8,463 bases of DNA, taken from an uncultured Bacteroidales bacterium. GTDB taxonomy: Bacteria; Bacteroidota; Bacteroidia; Bacteroidales; Muribaculaceae. Each line of letters starts with the position of its first letter. Position 1 is the first letter of the stretch. Below are positions 1-6,609 of this stretch, in pieces. The notes beneath the pieces were generated by a model, which was not told the DNA's origin, searched no databases, and worked only from the letters and a program-made list of their open reading frames with translations. The stretch covers positions 1 to 8,463 of the forward strand of contig CAMWQZ010000030.1 of assembly GCA_947176515.1 (NCBI GenBank). The letters are read 5' to 3'. The position numbers were made by a program, and so were the translations under genes.

Positions 1-867
1 TTCGCCGACGGGCTTGAGCTTAGTGATAGCTTCAGTCGGAGTGCAGAATTCGATACCACGCTCCTTAGCGAAACGAGGAAGCGCTTCAAGGAACTGGAAT
101 ATGCCAGAGTTAGCTGGCTGCAAGCCGCCAAATGTCTCAAGGCTCATTGAGAGGTTGAAAATCTGCTCTTCTTGCGGTGTTGAAGCAATCCAGTCTATGT
201 ACTTATCAGCTGTAAGAGGATAAGCATCCCAAGATGTATCGCTGAAACGGAACGAAATATCATCGCTCAGCTTAGAGTTCTTAAGCAACATCTTAAGCTT
301 GGGAGCTGAAGCTGCAGAGTATACATAGTTAGGAGATTTCCAACCGAGAATATGCTTAGCACCCTCAGTGAGGACGCCCTTGAATCCCATTGCGAGAATC
401 TGGGGAGCGAGGTCGTCGCAGTATATGAGCTCTGAGTTGCGTAGCACCTTGGGTTTCACGCCAAAAAGAGAGTGGAGTTTCTCACATTCAACCTTAACCT
501 GCTCTGCAAATTCTTCGGGATCAATCAATGATGCGAGCGAATGAGCGTAAGGTTCGGCAACAAACTCTACGCAACCTGTGTCAGCAAGGCGTTTAAGAAG
601 GTCGATAAACTCCGGTACGTATTGCTCAATCTGCTCAATGGCAACGCCAGTGATGGCGATAGAGCATTTAAACGCTCCCTTAGTATCGTTAATCATCTTC
701 AACAAAGTCTGTGCAGCAGGAATATAGCTGCGCTCAGCTATGCGAGTGATGATATCATCGTTGAGGAAGTCATCATAATAATAGTGGTCATTGCCGATGT
801 CAAAGAAACGATAGCGTTTTAGACGAAACGGCTGATGAATCTCGAAATTGAAACAAATTGCTTTCAT
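1..867 (-). CDS. GH57 alpha-amylase-family protein (C-terminus cut by left edge)
   Basis: The reading frame is open from ATG at 865-867 to the window edge, giving the first 289 residues of a protein that is about 460 in its relatives. Family GH57 retaining amylases act on alpha-1,4-glucans with a (beta/alpha)7 barrel. Visible GH57 landmarks are the N-terminal HQP (residues 11-13), RNSELIY around the expected nucleophile Glu146, SFRFSDTSWDAYPLTADKY (205-223), and the motif-4 region NLSMSLETFGG (238-248) followed by SGIFQFLEALP. There is no signal peptide, so the protein should be cytoplasmic and act on stored glycogen or maltodextrin. It starts 17 nt after the GT4 gene and is probably translated from the same mRNA. 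Odd point: the family proton donor is the Asp of DYETFG, and here that position is Ser242 (codon 142-144), with the following EHQ read as GLQ. It may therefore be one of the amylase-like GH57 proteins lacking a catalytic residue. The family call is firm; the activity is uncertain. Confidence 0.9.
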   Translation of the reverse strand, partial: MKAICFNFEIHQPFRLKRYRFFDIGNDHYYYDDFLNDDIITRIAERSYIPAAQTLLKMINDTKGAFKCSIAITGVAIEQIEQYVPEFIDLLKRLADTGCVEFVAEPYAHSLASLIDPEEFAEQVKVECEKLHSLFGVKPKVLRNSELIYCDDLAPQILAMGFKGVLTEGAKHILGWKSPNYVYSAASAPKLKMLLKNSKLSDDISFRFSDTSWDAYPLTADKYIDWIASTPQEEQIFNLSMSLETFGGLQPANSGIFQFLEALPRFAKERGIEFCTPTEAITKLKPVGE

Positions 868-884
868 ATCTCTTGTGGTGTGAT

Positions 885-2144
885 TTAACGGTTGAGTACT
901 TTATTATATATATCAATTACTTTCTTGCCTGCCTTATCCCATGTGATTTGCGCAACTTCTGCGAGGCCGTCTTCGCGCAACTGCTGGTACATTGCCGGAT
1001 AAGTAATAATCGAGTGGATTGCGTCTGCCATTGCGTCGATATCCCAATAGTCTGTTTTTATAACATTATCAAGAATCTCAGCACAACCAGACTGCTTAGA
1101 AATAATCGAGGGCACTCCCATCTGCATTGCCTCAAGCGGTGAGATACCGAAAGGCTCTGAAACCGAAGGCATGATGTAAACATCGCTGGCTTTCAGCATT
1201 TCATAGACCTGTTTGCCTTTCTGGAAACCGGGGAAGTGGAATCGGTCTGCGATGCCTCGCTCGGCAGCGAGTGTTATCATCTTATCCATCATATCACCTG
1301 AGCCTGCCATTACGAAGCGCACATTATGGTCATTCTTTAAAACCTTAGCAGCGGCCTCGACAAAATACTCCGGACCTTTCTGCATTGTGATACGGCCGAG
1401 GAAAGTAACAACTTTCTCTTTAGGCTTGTTAACCTCAACATCAAGAAGTTCCTGACTAAGGGGCACAACAGCATTGTGGACAGTCGTCACCTTTGCAGGA
1501 TCAATGCCATAACGCTCAATGACAGTCTGACGAGTAAGGTTACTTACCGTTATAATGTGGTCAGCATGAATCATGCCGTCGCGCTCGATATTAAATACCG
1601 TAGGATTGACATTGCCGCGAGAGCGGTCATAGTCAGTGGCATGAACGTGAATAACCAGAGGTTTGCCTGTCACCTGCTTGGCGTGAATACCAGCCGGGTA
1701 TGTCAACCAGTCGTGACTGTGGATAATATCACATTCGATTGTACGCGCAATCACGCCTGCAGTAATCGAATAGTTATTGATTTCTTCAAGAAGATTATCA
1801 GGATAGCGACCAGAAAACTCAATACAACCGAGGTCATTGGTTTTCATGTAGTTAAAATCAGCATAGATATGATCGCGCAGACGGAAATAGAGGTCTGGCG
1901 ACATAACCTTGCCTATGCGAGATTCAACGTATTCGCGAGTAACGTCGCGCCATGCCACTGGAACCTGAGAGGCACCGATGATATGAGCAAATTCGCGGTC
2001 TTCATCGCCATAGGGCTTAGGGATGACAAATGTAATGTCCATATTGCCACACTCCCACATGCCTTTGGTTAGACCGTAGCTGGCAGTGCCGAGACCGCCG
2101 AGGATATGAGGTGGAAATTCCCACCCGAACATTAATGCTTTCAT
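885..2144 (-). CDS. GT4-family glycosyltransferase, glycogen-synthase-like
   Basis: This 419-residue protein has the GT-B fold pattern of family GT4 alpha-glucosyltransferases. It probably transfers glucose from a nucleotide sugar to a growing alpha-glucan in the cytoplasm. The N-terminal domain opens with MKALMFGWEFPPHILGGLG, whose Gly-rich loop at residues 16-19 resembles the donor loop of glycogen synthases. HSHDWLTYPAG and HVHATDYDRSRGN follow in mid-protein. The C-terminal donor-binding domain has GRITMQKGPEYFVEAA and the retaining-GT EX7E motif EPFGISPLE, with Glu330 and Glu338 intact. ATG at 2142-2144 is chosen because homologous N-termini begin just before this beta-strand. It lies 38 nt downstream of the debranching enzyme stop and 17 nt upstream of the GH57 start, so it is the middle gene of an operon. 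It is shorter than classical GT5 GlgA (about 480 residues), so I do not assign glgA. Donor specificity (UDP- or ADP-glucose) cannot be read from the sequence. Confidence 0.9.
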   Translation of the reverse strand: MKALMFGWEFPPHILGGLGTASYGLTKGMWECGNMDITFVIPKPYGDEDREFAHIIGASQVPVAWRDVTREYVESRIGKVMSPDLYFRLRDHIYADFNYMKTNDLGCIEFSGRYPDNLLEEINNYSITAGVIARTIECDIIHSHDWLTYPAGIHAKQVTGKPLVIHVHATDYDRSRGNVNPTVFNIERDGMIHADHIITVSNLTRQTVIERYGIDPAKVTTVHNAVVPLSQELLDVEVNKPKEKVVTFLGRITMQKGPEYFVEAAAKVLKNDHNVRFVMAGSGDMMDKMITLAAERGIADRFHFPGFQKGKQVYEMLKASDVYIMPSVSEPFGISPLEAMQMGVPSIISKQSGCAEILDNVIKTDYWDIDAMADAIHSIITYPAMYQQLREDGLAEVAQITWDKAGKKVIDIYNKVLNR

Positions 2145-2182
2145 TGACTTAATCTGTAGCTTAAGCGGATAGACACTGTTGA

Positions 2183-4135
2183 TTAATTATCGGGGTTAAG
2201 GCGTTTGAGGGTGCGCAAAGTGCGGAGCACTTCAGCCACGTTTGTAGCGTGGGAAATTGCACCTCGGCCCGAGAATGGAGGGTTGCCGTCGTAAAGCTGT
2301 GACAATGAGCCGATGCAACCGTTAGGCATCTCGTCTTCAAAGCCAATCAGCATGCGGTCGATGTAGCTTACGCCGCTCATGCCGAACACTCTCAGATAAG
2401 CGTCAGCATAGAAGCCCATAAGCCAAGGACGAGCCGGACCCTGATGGAGCGCAAGCTCGCGCTCTTCGGGCGAACCGAGATAAGCCGGACGGTAACCATA
2501 GCTCTTAGGCGACAATGACCTCAAGCCCTTAGGAGTAAGTAACTCGCGAGTCACAACGTCAAGCACACTCTTACGCTGGCGGCGGTCAAGCGGCGAATAG
2601 TCAAGACCGATAGCGACAGCCATATTCGGGCGAACCGATGGATCGGCGTATGCACCGTCGACGTAATCATAAAGATAACCACCATCGTTAAGGAACATAT
2701 CGACAAACGGCTGCTTCATCTTCTCTGCAGCCTCGCGCCAGCGTTGAGCGGTAGCGTCGAGTTCCTGTTGACCCTCAGCGAGAGCTGCGCCAAACATAAG
2801 CGCGTTATACCATAGCGCGTTAAATTCGACGAGGTAACCGCTGCGTGGTATTACAGGACGGCCGTTGAGAGTCGAATTCATCCAAGATACAGGCGTTGAA
2901 GTGCCAATTGTGCGGACAAGTCCGTTAGCCTCGTCAACCTGCAGGTTAGGATGACGATTGTCGAGAACGTAGTTCAATATGCTTTCAACGAGTTCGAAAT
3001 AACGTTTGCGAGCCTCTTCTGTGCCGACGTTCTTGGCATACTGCTGCAACGTCCATATTGCCCAAAGAGGAATATCTGGCAAGTCAATGCCCTGGATGCG
3101 TTCTGAGAGCTGGCCGCTTGCCATAAACTCGAGCAACGCGCGTGAAGCTGTGTCGACAATCTTTTCAAAGTCGGCGCGATGGTCAATAGCAAGAGTCAAG
3201 CCAGGAGCCGCCATAAAGGTGTTGCGAGCAAGGACTACACCCCAAGGATAACCTGAAATGACATACATGTTATCGCCGTCTTTGAGATAGAATTGCTTAG
3301 CGGCATTTTTCAAACAGTTATAGAAACTTGTGCGAGGAGTGCGCGATGCGATTTCAGCTTCATACATCTTGGCAAGCGAACGCGGCTTCACCTCAGAAAT
3401 GCCGGCAGAGAAAATCACTGATTCTCCCTTTTTGATTGGAATTTCGAAGTAGCCGGGCACCCAAAGGTCCTCAGTGTAGGGCACACCACGCTCAAGGTCC
3501 TTGACATACTCTATACCGTTATACCAGTTCGGCTCATCAACCCAAGTCGGCTTACGGCTGAACTGCATGTAAAGAGTCGGGAAACCATCGTAAAGACAGC
3601 TTGCCATACCGTTTTCTACAGGCGTCAGCTCGCGATTGATAGCGTCGTTTGCCACGCAGAGGCTATTGCTTTCGCGGAAAGCAAGGAACGGCTTAAACCG
3701 CAGCGTAGTAGCCGAATGTGCCTCGACAAGCGTATAACGTATAAGGATACGGTTTTCGTGAGAGATAAAAATCTTTTCTTTAGTTAGTATCACGCCACCG
3801 ACGCGATAAGTCGTGCGAGGCACACTTTCGCAGTCAAATTCGCGGATATACTTGTGTCCATTAGGACTTAACACCCCACCACGATAACGGTGGATGCCGA
3901 GATTGAACGGTGCGCCGTGCTGAATCACCGTTTCATCAAGCTGCGATAGCAACACATGAGCCTTGTTGCCCATTTCGGGGATGGGTATCACAAGCAGGCC
4001 ATGTTGTTTGCGCGTATTACACCCTACGAGCGTGGTGCAGTGATAAGCGCCGGCCTGATTGGTTCGCAACATCTCTTTCGGCAACGATTGGTCGAGGTTG
4101 ATCAGCAAATTTTTATCAAACTTCAAATAACTCAT
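2183..4135 (-). CDS. Glycogen debranching enzyme-like protein (amylo-alpha-1,6-glucosidase family, GH133)
   Basis: A 650-residue protein with the bacterial/archaeal debranching enzyme layout. The N-terminal beta-sandwich domain covers roughly residues 1-270 (KEMLRTNQAGAYHCTTLVG at 20-38, then TRKQHGLLV). A C-terminal (alpha/alpha)6 barrel covers about 280-645. Barrel landmarks are GYPWGVVLARNTFMAAPGL (295-313), VSWMN (416-420), PRSGYLVEFNALWYNAL (430-446), LHQGPARPWLMG (563-574) and IGSLSQLYDGNPP (608-620). The usual role is removing alpha-1,6-linked glucose branches from glycogen. No signal peptide is present, so it is cytoplasmic. It is the first gene of the three-gene glucan cluster, with ATG at 4133-4135 and a candidate promoter at 4271-4301. 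Odd points against the wider family: WMD reads WMN (Asn420), the Glu of the C-terminal SEI(F/Y)DG motif reads Gln613, RDTF reads RNTF, and VWPW reads ARPW. The first two fall at presumed acid and base positions. The family call is firm; hydrolytic activity is open. Confidence 0.92.
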   Translation of the reverse strand: MSYLKFDKNLLINLDQSLPKEMLRTNQAGAYHCTTLVGCNTRKQHGLLVIPIPEMGNKAHVLLSQLDETVIQHGAPFNLGIHRYRGGVLSPNGHKYIREFDCESVPRTTYRVGGVILTKEKIFISHENRILIRYTLVEAHSATTLRFKPFLAFRESNSLCVANDAINRELTPVENGMASCLYDGFPTLYMQFSRKPTWVDEPNWYNGIEYVKDLERGVPYTEDLWVPGYFEIPIKKGESVIFSAGISEVKPRSLAKMYEAEIASRTPRTSFYNCLKNAAKQFYLKDGDNMYVISGYPWGVVLARNTFMAAPGLTLAIDHRADFEKIVDTASRALLEFMASGQLSERIQGIDLPDIPLWAIWTLQQYAKNVGTEEARKRYFELVESILNYVLDNRHPNLQVDEANGLVRTIGTSTPVSWMNSTLNGRPVIPRSGYLVEFNALWYNALMFGAALAEGQQELDATAQRWREAAEKMKQPFVDMFLNDGGYLYDYVDGAYADPSVRPNMAVAIGLDYSPLDRRQRKSVLDVVTRELLTPKGLRSLSPKSYGYRPAYLGSPEERELALHQGPARPWLMGFYADAYLRVFGMSGVSYIDRMLIGFEDEMPNGCIGSLSQLYDGNPPFSGRGAISHATNVAEVLRTLRTLKRLNPDN

Positions 4136-4389
4136 TTCAATCGGAGTTTATTATGTTTTAGGTTTAAGGGTCTCGATAGGAGGCCGCTGATTTGTTAGTT
4201 CTTGTCTCTTTAAAACGTCATCAGAAAGGCTTGTGGAAGCTTGTCAGATACGAATTTTGGTTTAATTTGCCGAAATTAACAAGATTTTTTCATCCCTCAA
4301 AATTTTTTCGCCTCAATAATCAAAAAACTGCTTTATAACATATTATTGACGACTTGCGTAGAGCAAAAACTCGATTTTTTAATGAAAGC
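4136..4389. other. Intergenic region upstream of the glucan operon
   Basis: This 254-nt AT-rich gap separates the MATE stop from the debranching enzyme start, both on the minus strand. It contains the candidate promoter at 4271-4301. It also holds an 8-bp inverted repeat, TCAATAAT at 4313-4320 and ATTATTGA at 4342-4349, with a 21-nt loop and a run of six A/T in the loop; this is too weak and AT-rich to call a terminator. A 6-mer GCTTGT is repeated 10 nt apart at 4229-4234 and 4239-4244. I see no convincing rho-independent terminator for the MATE gene and no small ORF worth calling. Confidence 0.5.
4271..4301 (-). promoter_or_regulatory. Candidate Bacteroidetes-type promoter for the glucan operon
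   Basis: On the minus strand, TTTG (4298-4301) matches the -33 element of the Bacteroides primary sigma consensus. It is followed after exactly 19 nt by TAATTTCG (4271-4278), which matches TAnnTTTG in all but one of the six fixed positions. Transcription would start near 4265, leaving a leader of about 130 nt before the ATG at 4135. The spacing is right, but the region is AT-rich and chance matches are likely. Confidence 0.45.
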
Positions 4390-5751
4390 TTATCTATCGG
4401 TTTGCCTTAGCAGTCGTTTTGAGACAAAAGCCCGGGCAGCCAGCATAGCGATACCCGTAACGACCCAACTAACAGGATAAATTATGAGCAACTGTCCGAA
4501 CGTGCCTCCCTGTCCCTTTATTATCATAACCCAACCGAGCCGCAGCAAACATGTACCTAATATAGTGATTACAGTTGGCGTCATTGAGTATCCTTGACCG
4601 CGAAGTGATGCACCTGCCATCTCATAGGAGCAAGCGATAAACTGAAAGGTTGCGCCACAATGTATGCGAATTACCGCAAAGGCTATAACAGTTGGAACCG
4701 TTGTGAATATAGAAACCGCTTGAGTTGCAAAAATACACACAATCATATCAAAGCAAAAACTTGCCGCAAAACTCATCACAAGTCCGGCTTTTAACACTTT
4801 GCCGCAGCGAGCCAGATTACCGGCGCCATTGTTCTGCCCGGTAAATGCCACAACTGCCTGTGCAAATGCGCTGATAATGAAATAGCCATACATTTCAAAG
4901 TTGATTGCTGCTGCCGAACCAGCCATAGCATCGGCGCCAAACGAGTTGATGGCTGACTGGATGAAGACATTAGAAAACGAGAACACCATGCCTTGAATAC
5001 CGGCCGGCAGACCGATACGCAATATTTTAGAAAGCTCACCTTTATATTTTAGCGACATTTGGCGAACGTTTACACAATATGGGTCGGGCTCCCTGCTTAA
5101 CACAATAAAGATTATCGTCGCACTAACCCCATTAGCTATAACGGTAGCCCATGCCACTCCGTCAACGCCCATGCCACAGAGCAAGACAAAACAGAGATTG
5201 AGAGCGACATTAACCACACCTCCAGCCATTAAGGCGTAGAACGGACGCTTAGTATCGCCAAAACTTCGCAATATCGCCGCCCCAAAGTTGTAGACCATCA
5301 TAAAGGGCATGCCGACCGAATATATGCGCAAATACGAAGTAGCTGCTTCAAGCACATCGTCAGGAGTGCCAAGCGCATGGAGAATTGGGGTAGCGACGCT
5401 CGAACCCACACATAGTAAAATTACTCCGCTAACCAAAGCCAATGCAACCGCAGTCGATATCGTCCTACGCACACCTTCGCTATTTGAGCGACCAATATAG
5501 TTAGCGATAACAACATTAGCGCCAACAGATATCCCTACAAATAGATTGACTATTAGATTTATGACTGGGCCATTGCTACCGACTGCCGCTAACGCTTTAT
5601 GACCAACGAAGCGCCCAACGACAGCCACATCGACAGAGTTAAAAGATTGCTGCAATACGCCGCTGGCAATCAAAGGCAAAGCAAATATGAGCATGTTACG
5701 GTAAATATTACCGTTAAGCATATCGACTGAGGATGTTGATGAGCGCCGCAT
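4390..5751 (-). CDS. MATE-family efflux transporter
   Basis: A 453-residue integral membrane protein of the multidrug and toxic compound extrusion family, expected to export organic cations or drugs across the inner membrane using a Na+ or H+ gradient. Hydrophobic segments run through its whole length in the pattern of 12 helices. The N-terminal block MLIFALPLIASGVLQQSFNS is followed by VDVAVVGRFVGHKALAAVGS, typical of the first MATE helices. The two pseudo-symmetric halves each show the loop signature, AAILRSFGDTKRP in the first and GASLRGQGYSMTP in the second. I start at ATG 5749-5751 rather than at the in-frame TTG at 5776-5778, because that TTG is the end of a perfect -7 promoter box. A later in-frame ATG (MLNGNIYRN) is also possible. 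The gene diverges from the acid phosphatase; nothing in the sequence indicates its substrate. Confidence 0.93.
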   Translation of the reverse strand: MRRSSTSSVDMLNGNIYRNMLIFALPLIASGVLQQSFNSVDVAVVGRFVGHKALAAVGSNGPVINLIVNLFVGISVGANVVIANYIGRSNSEGVRRTISTAVALALVSGVILLCVGSSVATPILHALGTPDDVLEAATSYLRIYSVGMPFMMVYNFGAAILRSFGDTKRPFYALMAGGVVNVALNLCFVLLCGMGVDGVAWATVIANGVSATIIFIVLSREPDPYCVNVRQMSLKYKGELSKILRIGLPAGIQGMVFSFSNVFIQSAINSFGADAMAGSAAAINFEMYGYFIISAFAQAVVAFTGQNNGAGNLARCGKVLKAGLVMSFAASFCFDMIVCIFATQAVSIFTTVPTVIAFAVIRIHCGATFQFIACSYEMAGASLRGQGYSMTPTVITILGTCLLRLGWVMIIKGQGGTFGQLLIIYPVSWVVTGIAMLAARAFVSKRLLRQTDR

Positions 5752-5775
5752 AGGATGGTTTTTGAAAACGTTGTG

Positions 5776-5807
5776 CAAAATTACTCAAAATGTCTCAGCA
5801 TGGCAAT
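5776..5807 (-). promoter_or_regulatory. Promoter for the MATE gene
   Basis: On the minus strand TAATTTTG (5776-5783) is a perfect match to the Bacteroidetes -7 consensus TAnnTTTG. ATTG (5804-5807) lies 20 nt upstream as a three-of-four match to the -33 TTTG. The start point would fall near 5770, giving a leader of about 20 nt to ATG 5751. This excludes the in-frame TTG embedded in the box as the start codon. Confidence 0.65.
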
Positions 5808-5832
5808 GTAAAAAATATTTTTAGTAATTTTG
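5801..5832 (+). promoter_or_regulatory. Promoter for the acid phosphatase gene
   Basis: TAATTTTG at 5825-5832 matches the Bacteroidetes -7 consensus TAnnTTTG at every fixed base. The -33 region 19-21 nt upstream (around 5801-5804, TGGC) is a poor match to TTTG, so this half may be weak or activator-dependent. The start point would be near 5838, about 15 nt before ATG 5854. The box overlaps the in-frame TTG at 5830, which is therefore not the start codon. Confidence 0.6.
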
Positions 5833-5853
5833 AGCGCACAAACCATCACTACA

Positions 5854-6609
5854 ATGAAAAAAACTATAGGATTAATCTTTATTATAGCTCTCGGTAGCTC
5901 AGTCATTAATGCCCAGGATCACAGTACAAATCCTGACAAGTATTTTTTGAATTACGGCGAGACGCCTAACAGCCTTCAAATTTTGCCGCCTCCGCCGTCT
6001 GAATCGTCAGCGCGTTTCGCTTACGACAAAGAGCAATATGAGTGGGGCAAGTCTCTCCGTAACACCGATCGTGGCGTAATGGCAATAAAAGATGCCGAAC
6101 TGGGGGCTGACTGGGTTAACGAAGTGTTTGGCGAAGCCTTCGGATATAAGATTACACCTCAGACAGCGCCTGAACTTTGCCGCCTCATTGAGAATATGCG
6201 ACAGGATGCTGGTGACCTTGCCACTCGCGATGCTAAGAATCACTATATGCGCACACGTCCATTCGTATATTGGAATGAACCGACTTCTACACCCGGACAT
6301 GAAGGATTTCTACGTACCAACGGGTCATATCCGTCTGGCCACACGGCTACCGGCTGGGCAGTAGCTCTTATTCTCGCAGAAATCAATCCATCGAGAGCAA
6401 CTGAAATCTTAAATCGCGGACTTGAATTCGGACAATCGCGTGTCATTGTCGGCGCGCACTATCAGAGTGATGTGGATATGGGCCGTATCGTCGCAGCCGG
6501 CGTAGTAGCAACCCTCCACTCAAACAAAAACTTCGCGAAACAGCTGAAGAAAGCAAAAAAGGAGTTCAAGCGTTTAGCTAAACGCCAGTCTCAGGCAACT
6601 GAATCCTGA
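5854..6609 (+). CDS. Secreted class A acid phosphatase (PAP2 superfamily, PhoN-like)
   Basis: A 251-residue protein, read from ATG 5854-5856. It begins with a clear signal peptide (Lys-Lys, hydrophobic core, INA|Q near residue 20), so it is exported to the periplasm or beyond. The mature N-terminus has the LPPPP segment usual in class A non-specific acid phosphatases. All three PAP2 active-site motifs are intact: KX6RP (Lys128 to Pro136), the class A signature GSYPSGHT (157-164) containing PSGH, and SRX5HX3D (Ser195, Arg196, nucleophile His202, Asp206). It should release inorganic phosphate from a broad range of phosphomonoesters. The C-terminal 25 residues are strongly basic (KQLKKAKKEFKRLAKR). 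An in-frame TTG at 5830 would add eight residues but lies in the promoter box. It is divergent from MATE and convergent with the kinase, overlapping its 3' end by 32 nt. Length and motifs suggest a complete, active enzyme. Confidence 0.94.
   Translation: MKKTIGLIFIIALGSSVINAQDHSTNPDKYFLNYGETPNSLQILPPPPSESSARFAYDKEQYEWGKSLRNTDRGVMAIKDAELGADWVNEVFGEAFGYKITPQTAPELCRLIENMRQDAGDLATRDAKNHYMRTRPFVYWNEPTSTPGHEGFLRTNGSYPSGHTATGWAVALILAEINPSRATEILNRGLEFGQSRVIVGAHYQSDVDMGRIVAAGVVATLHSNKNFAKQLKKAKKEFKRLAKRQSQATES

Larger units (their letters stand above)
5776..5832. repeat. 10-bp perfect inverted repeat spanning the divergent promoters
   Basis: CAAAATTACT at 5776-5785 is the exact reverse complement of AGTAATTTTG at 5823-5832, with 37 nt between the arms. 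Each arm contains the -7 box of one of the two divergent promoters plus two further matching bases (AG) upstream of it. The symmetry may simply reflect two copies of the same strong box, or it may mark a shared regulator or an invertible arrangement. Confidence 0.75.

Noticed and set aside
14..822. Plus-strand open frames at 14-223 and 541-822
   Set aside because: Both lie opposite the GH57 coding sequence, whose minus-strand translation carries clear family motifs throughout.
1476..2072. 198-codon open frame antisense to the GT4 gene
   Set aside because: It has no recognisable motif and mirrors a strongly conserved glycosyltransferase on the other strand. It is a coding shadow.
4313..4349. 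Inverted repeat TCAATAAT/ATTATTGA as a terminator for the MATE gene
   Set aside because: The stem is 8 bp of almost pure A/T with a 21-nt loop and is not followed by a T-run at the right place.
5752..5778. In-frame TTG start adding nine residues to the MATE protein
   Set aside because: It overlaps the minus-strand -7 box at 5776-5783, and an ATG at 5751 gives a normal short leader.
5830..5853. In-frame TTG start adding eight residues to the phosphatase
   Set aside because: The TTG is the end of a perfect -7 box (5825-5832), and the signal peptide begins naturally at ATG 5854 with Met-Lys-Lys.
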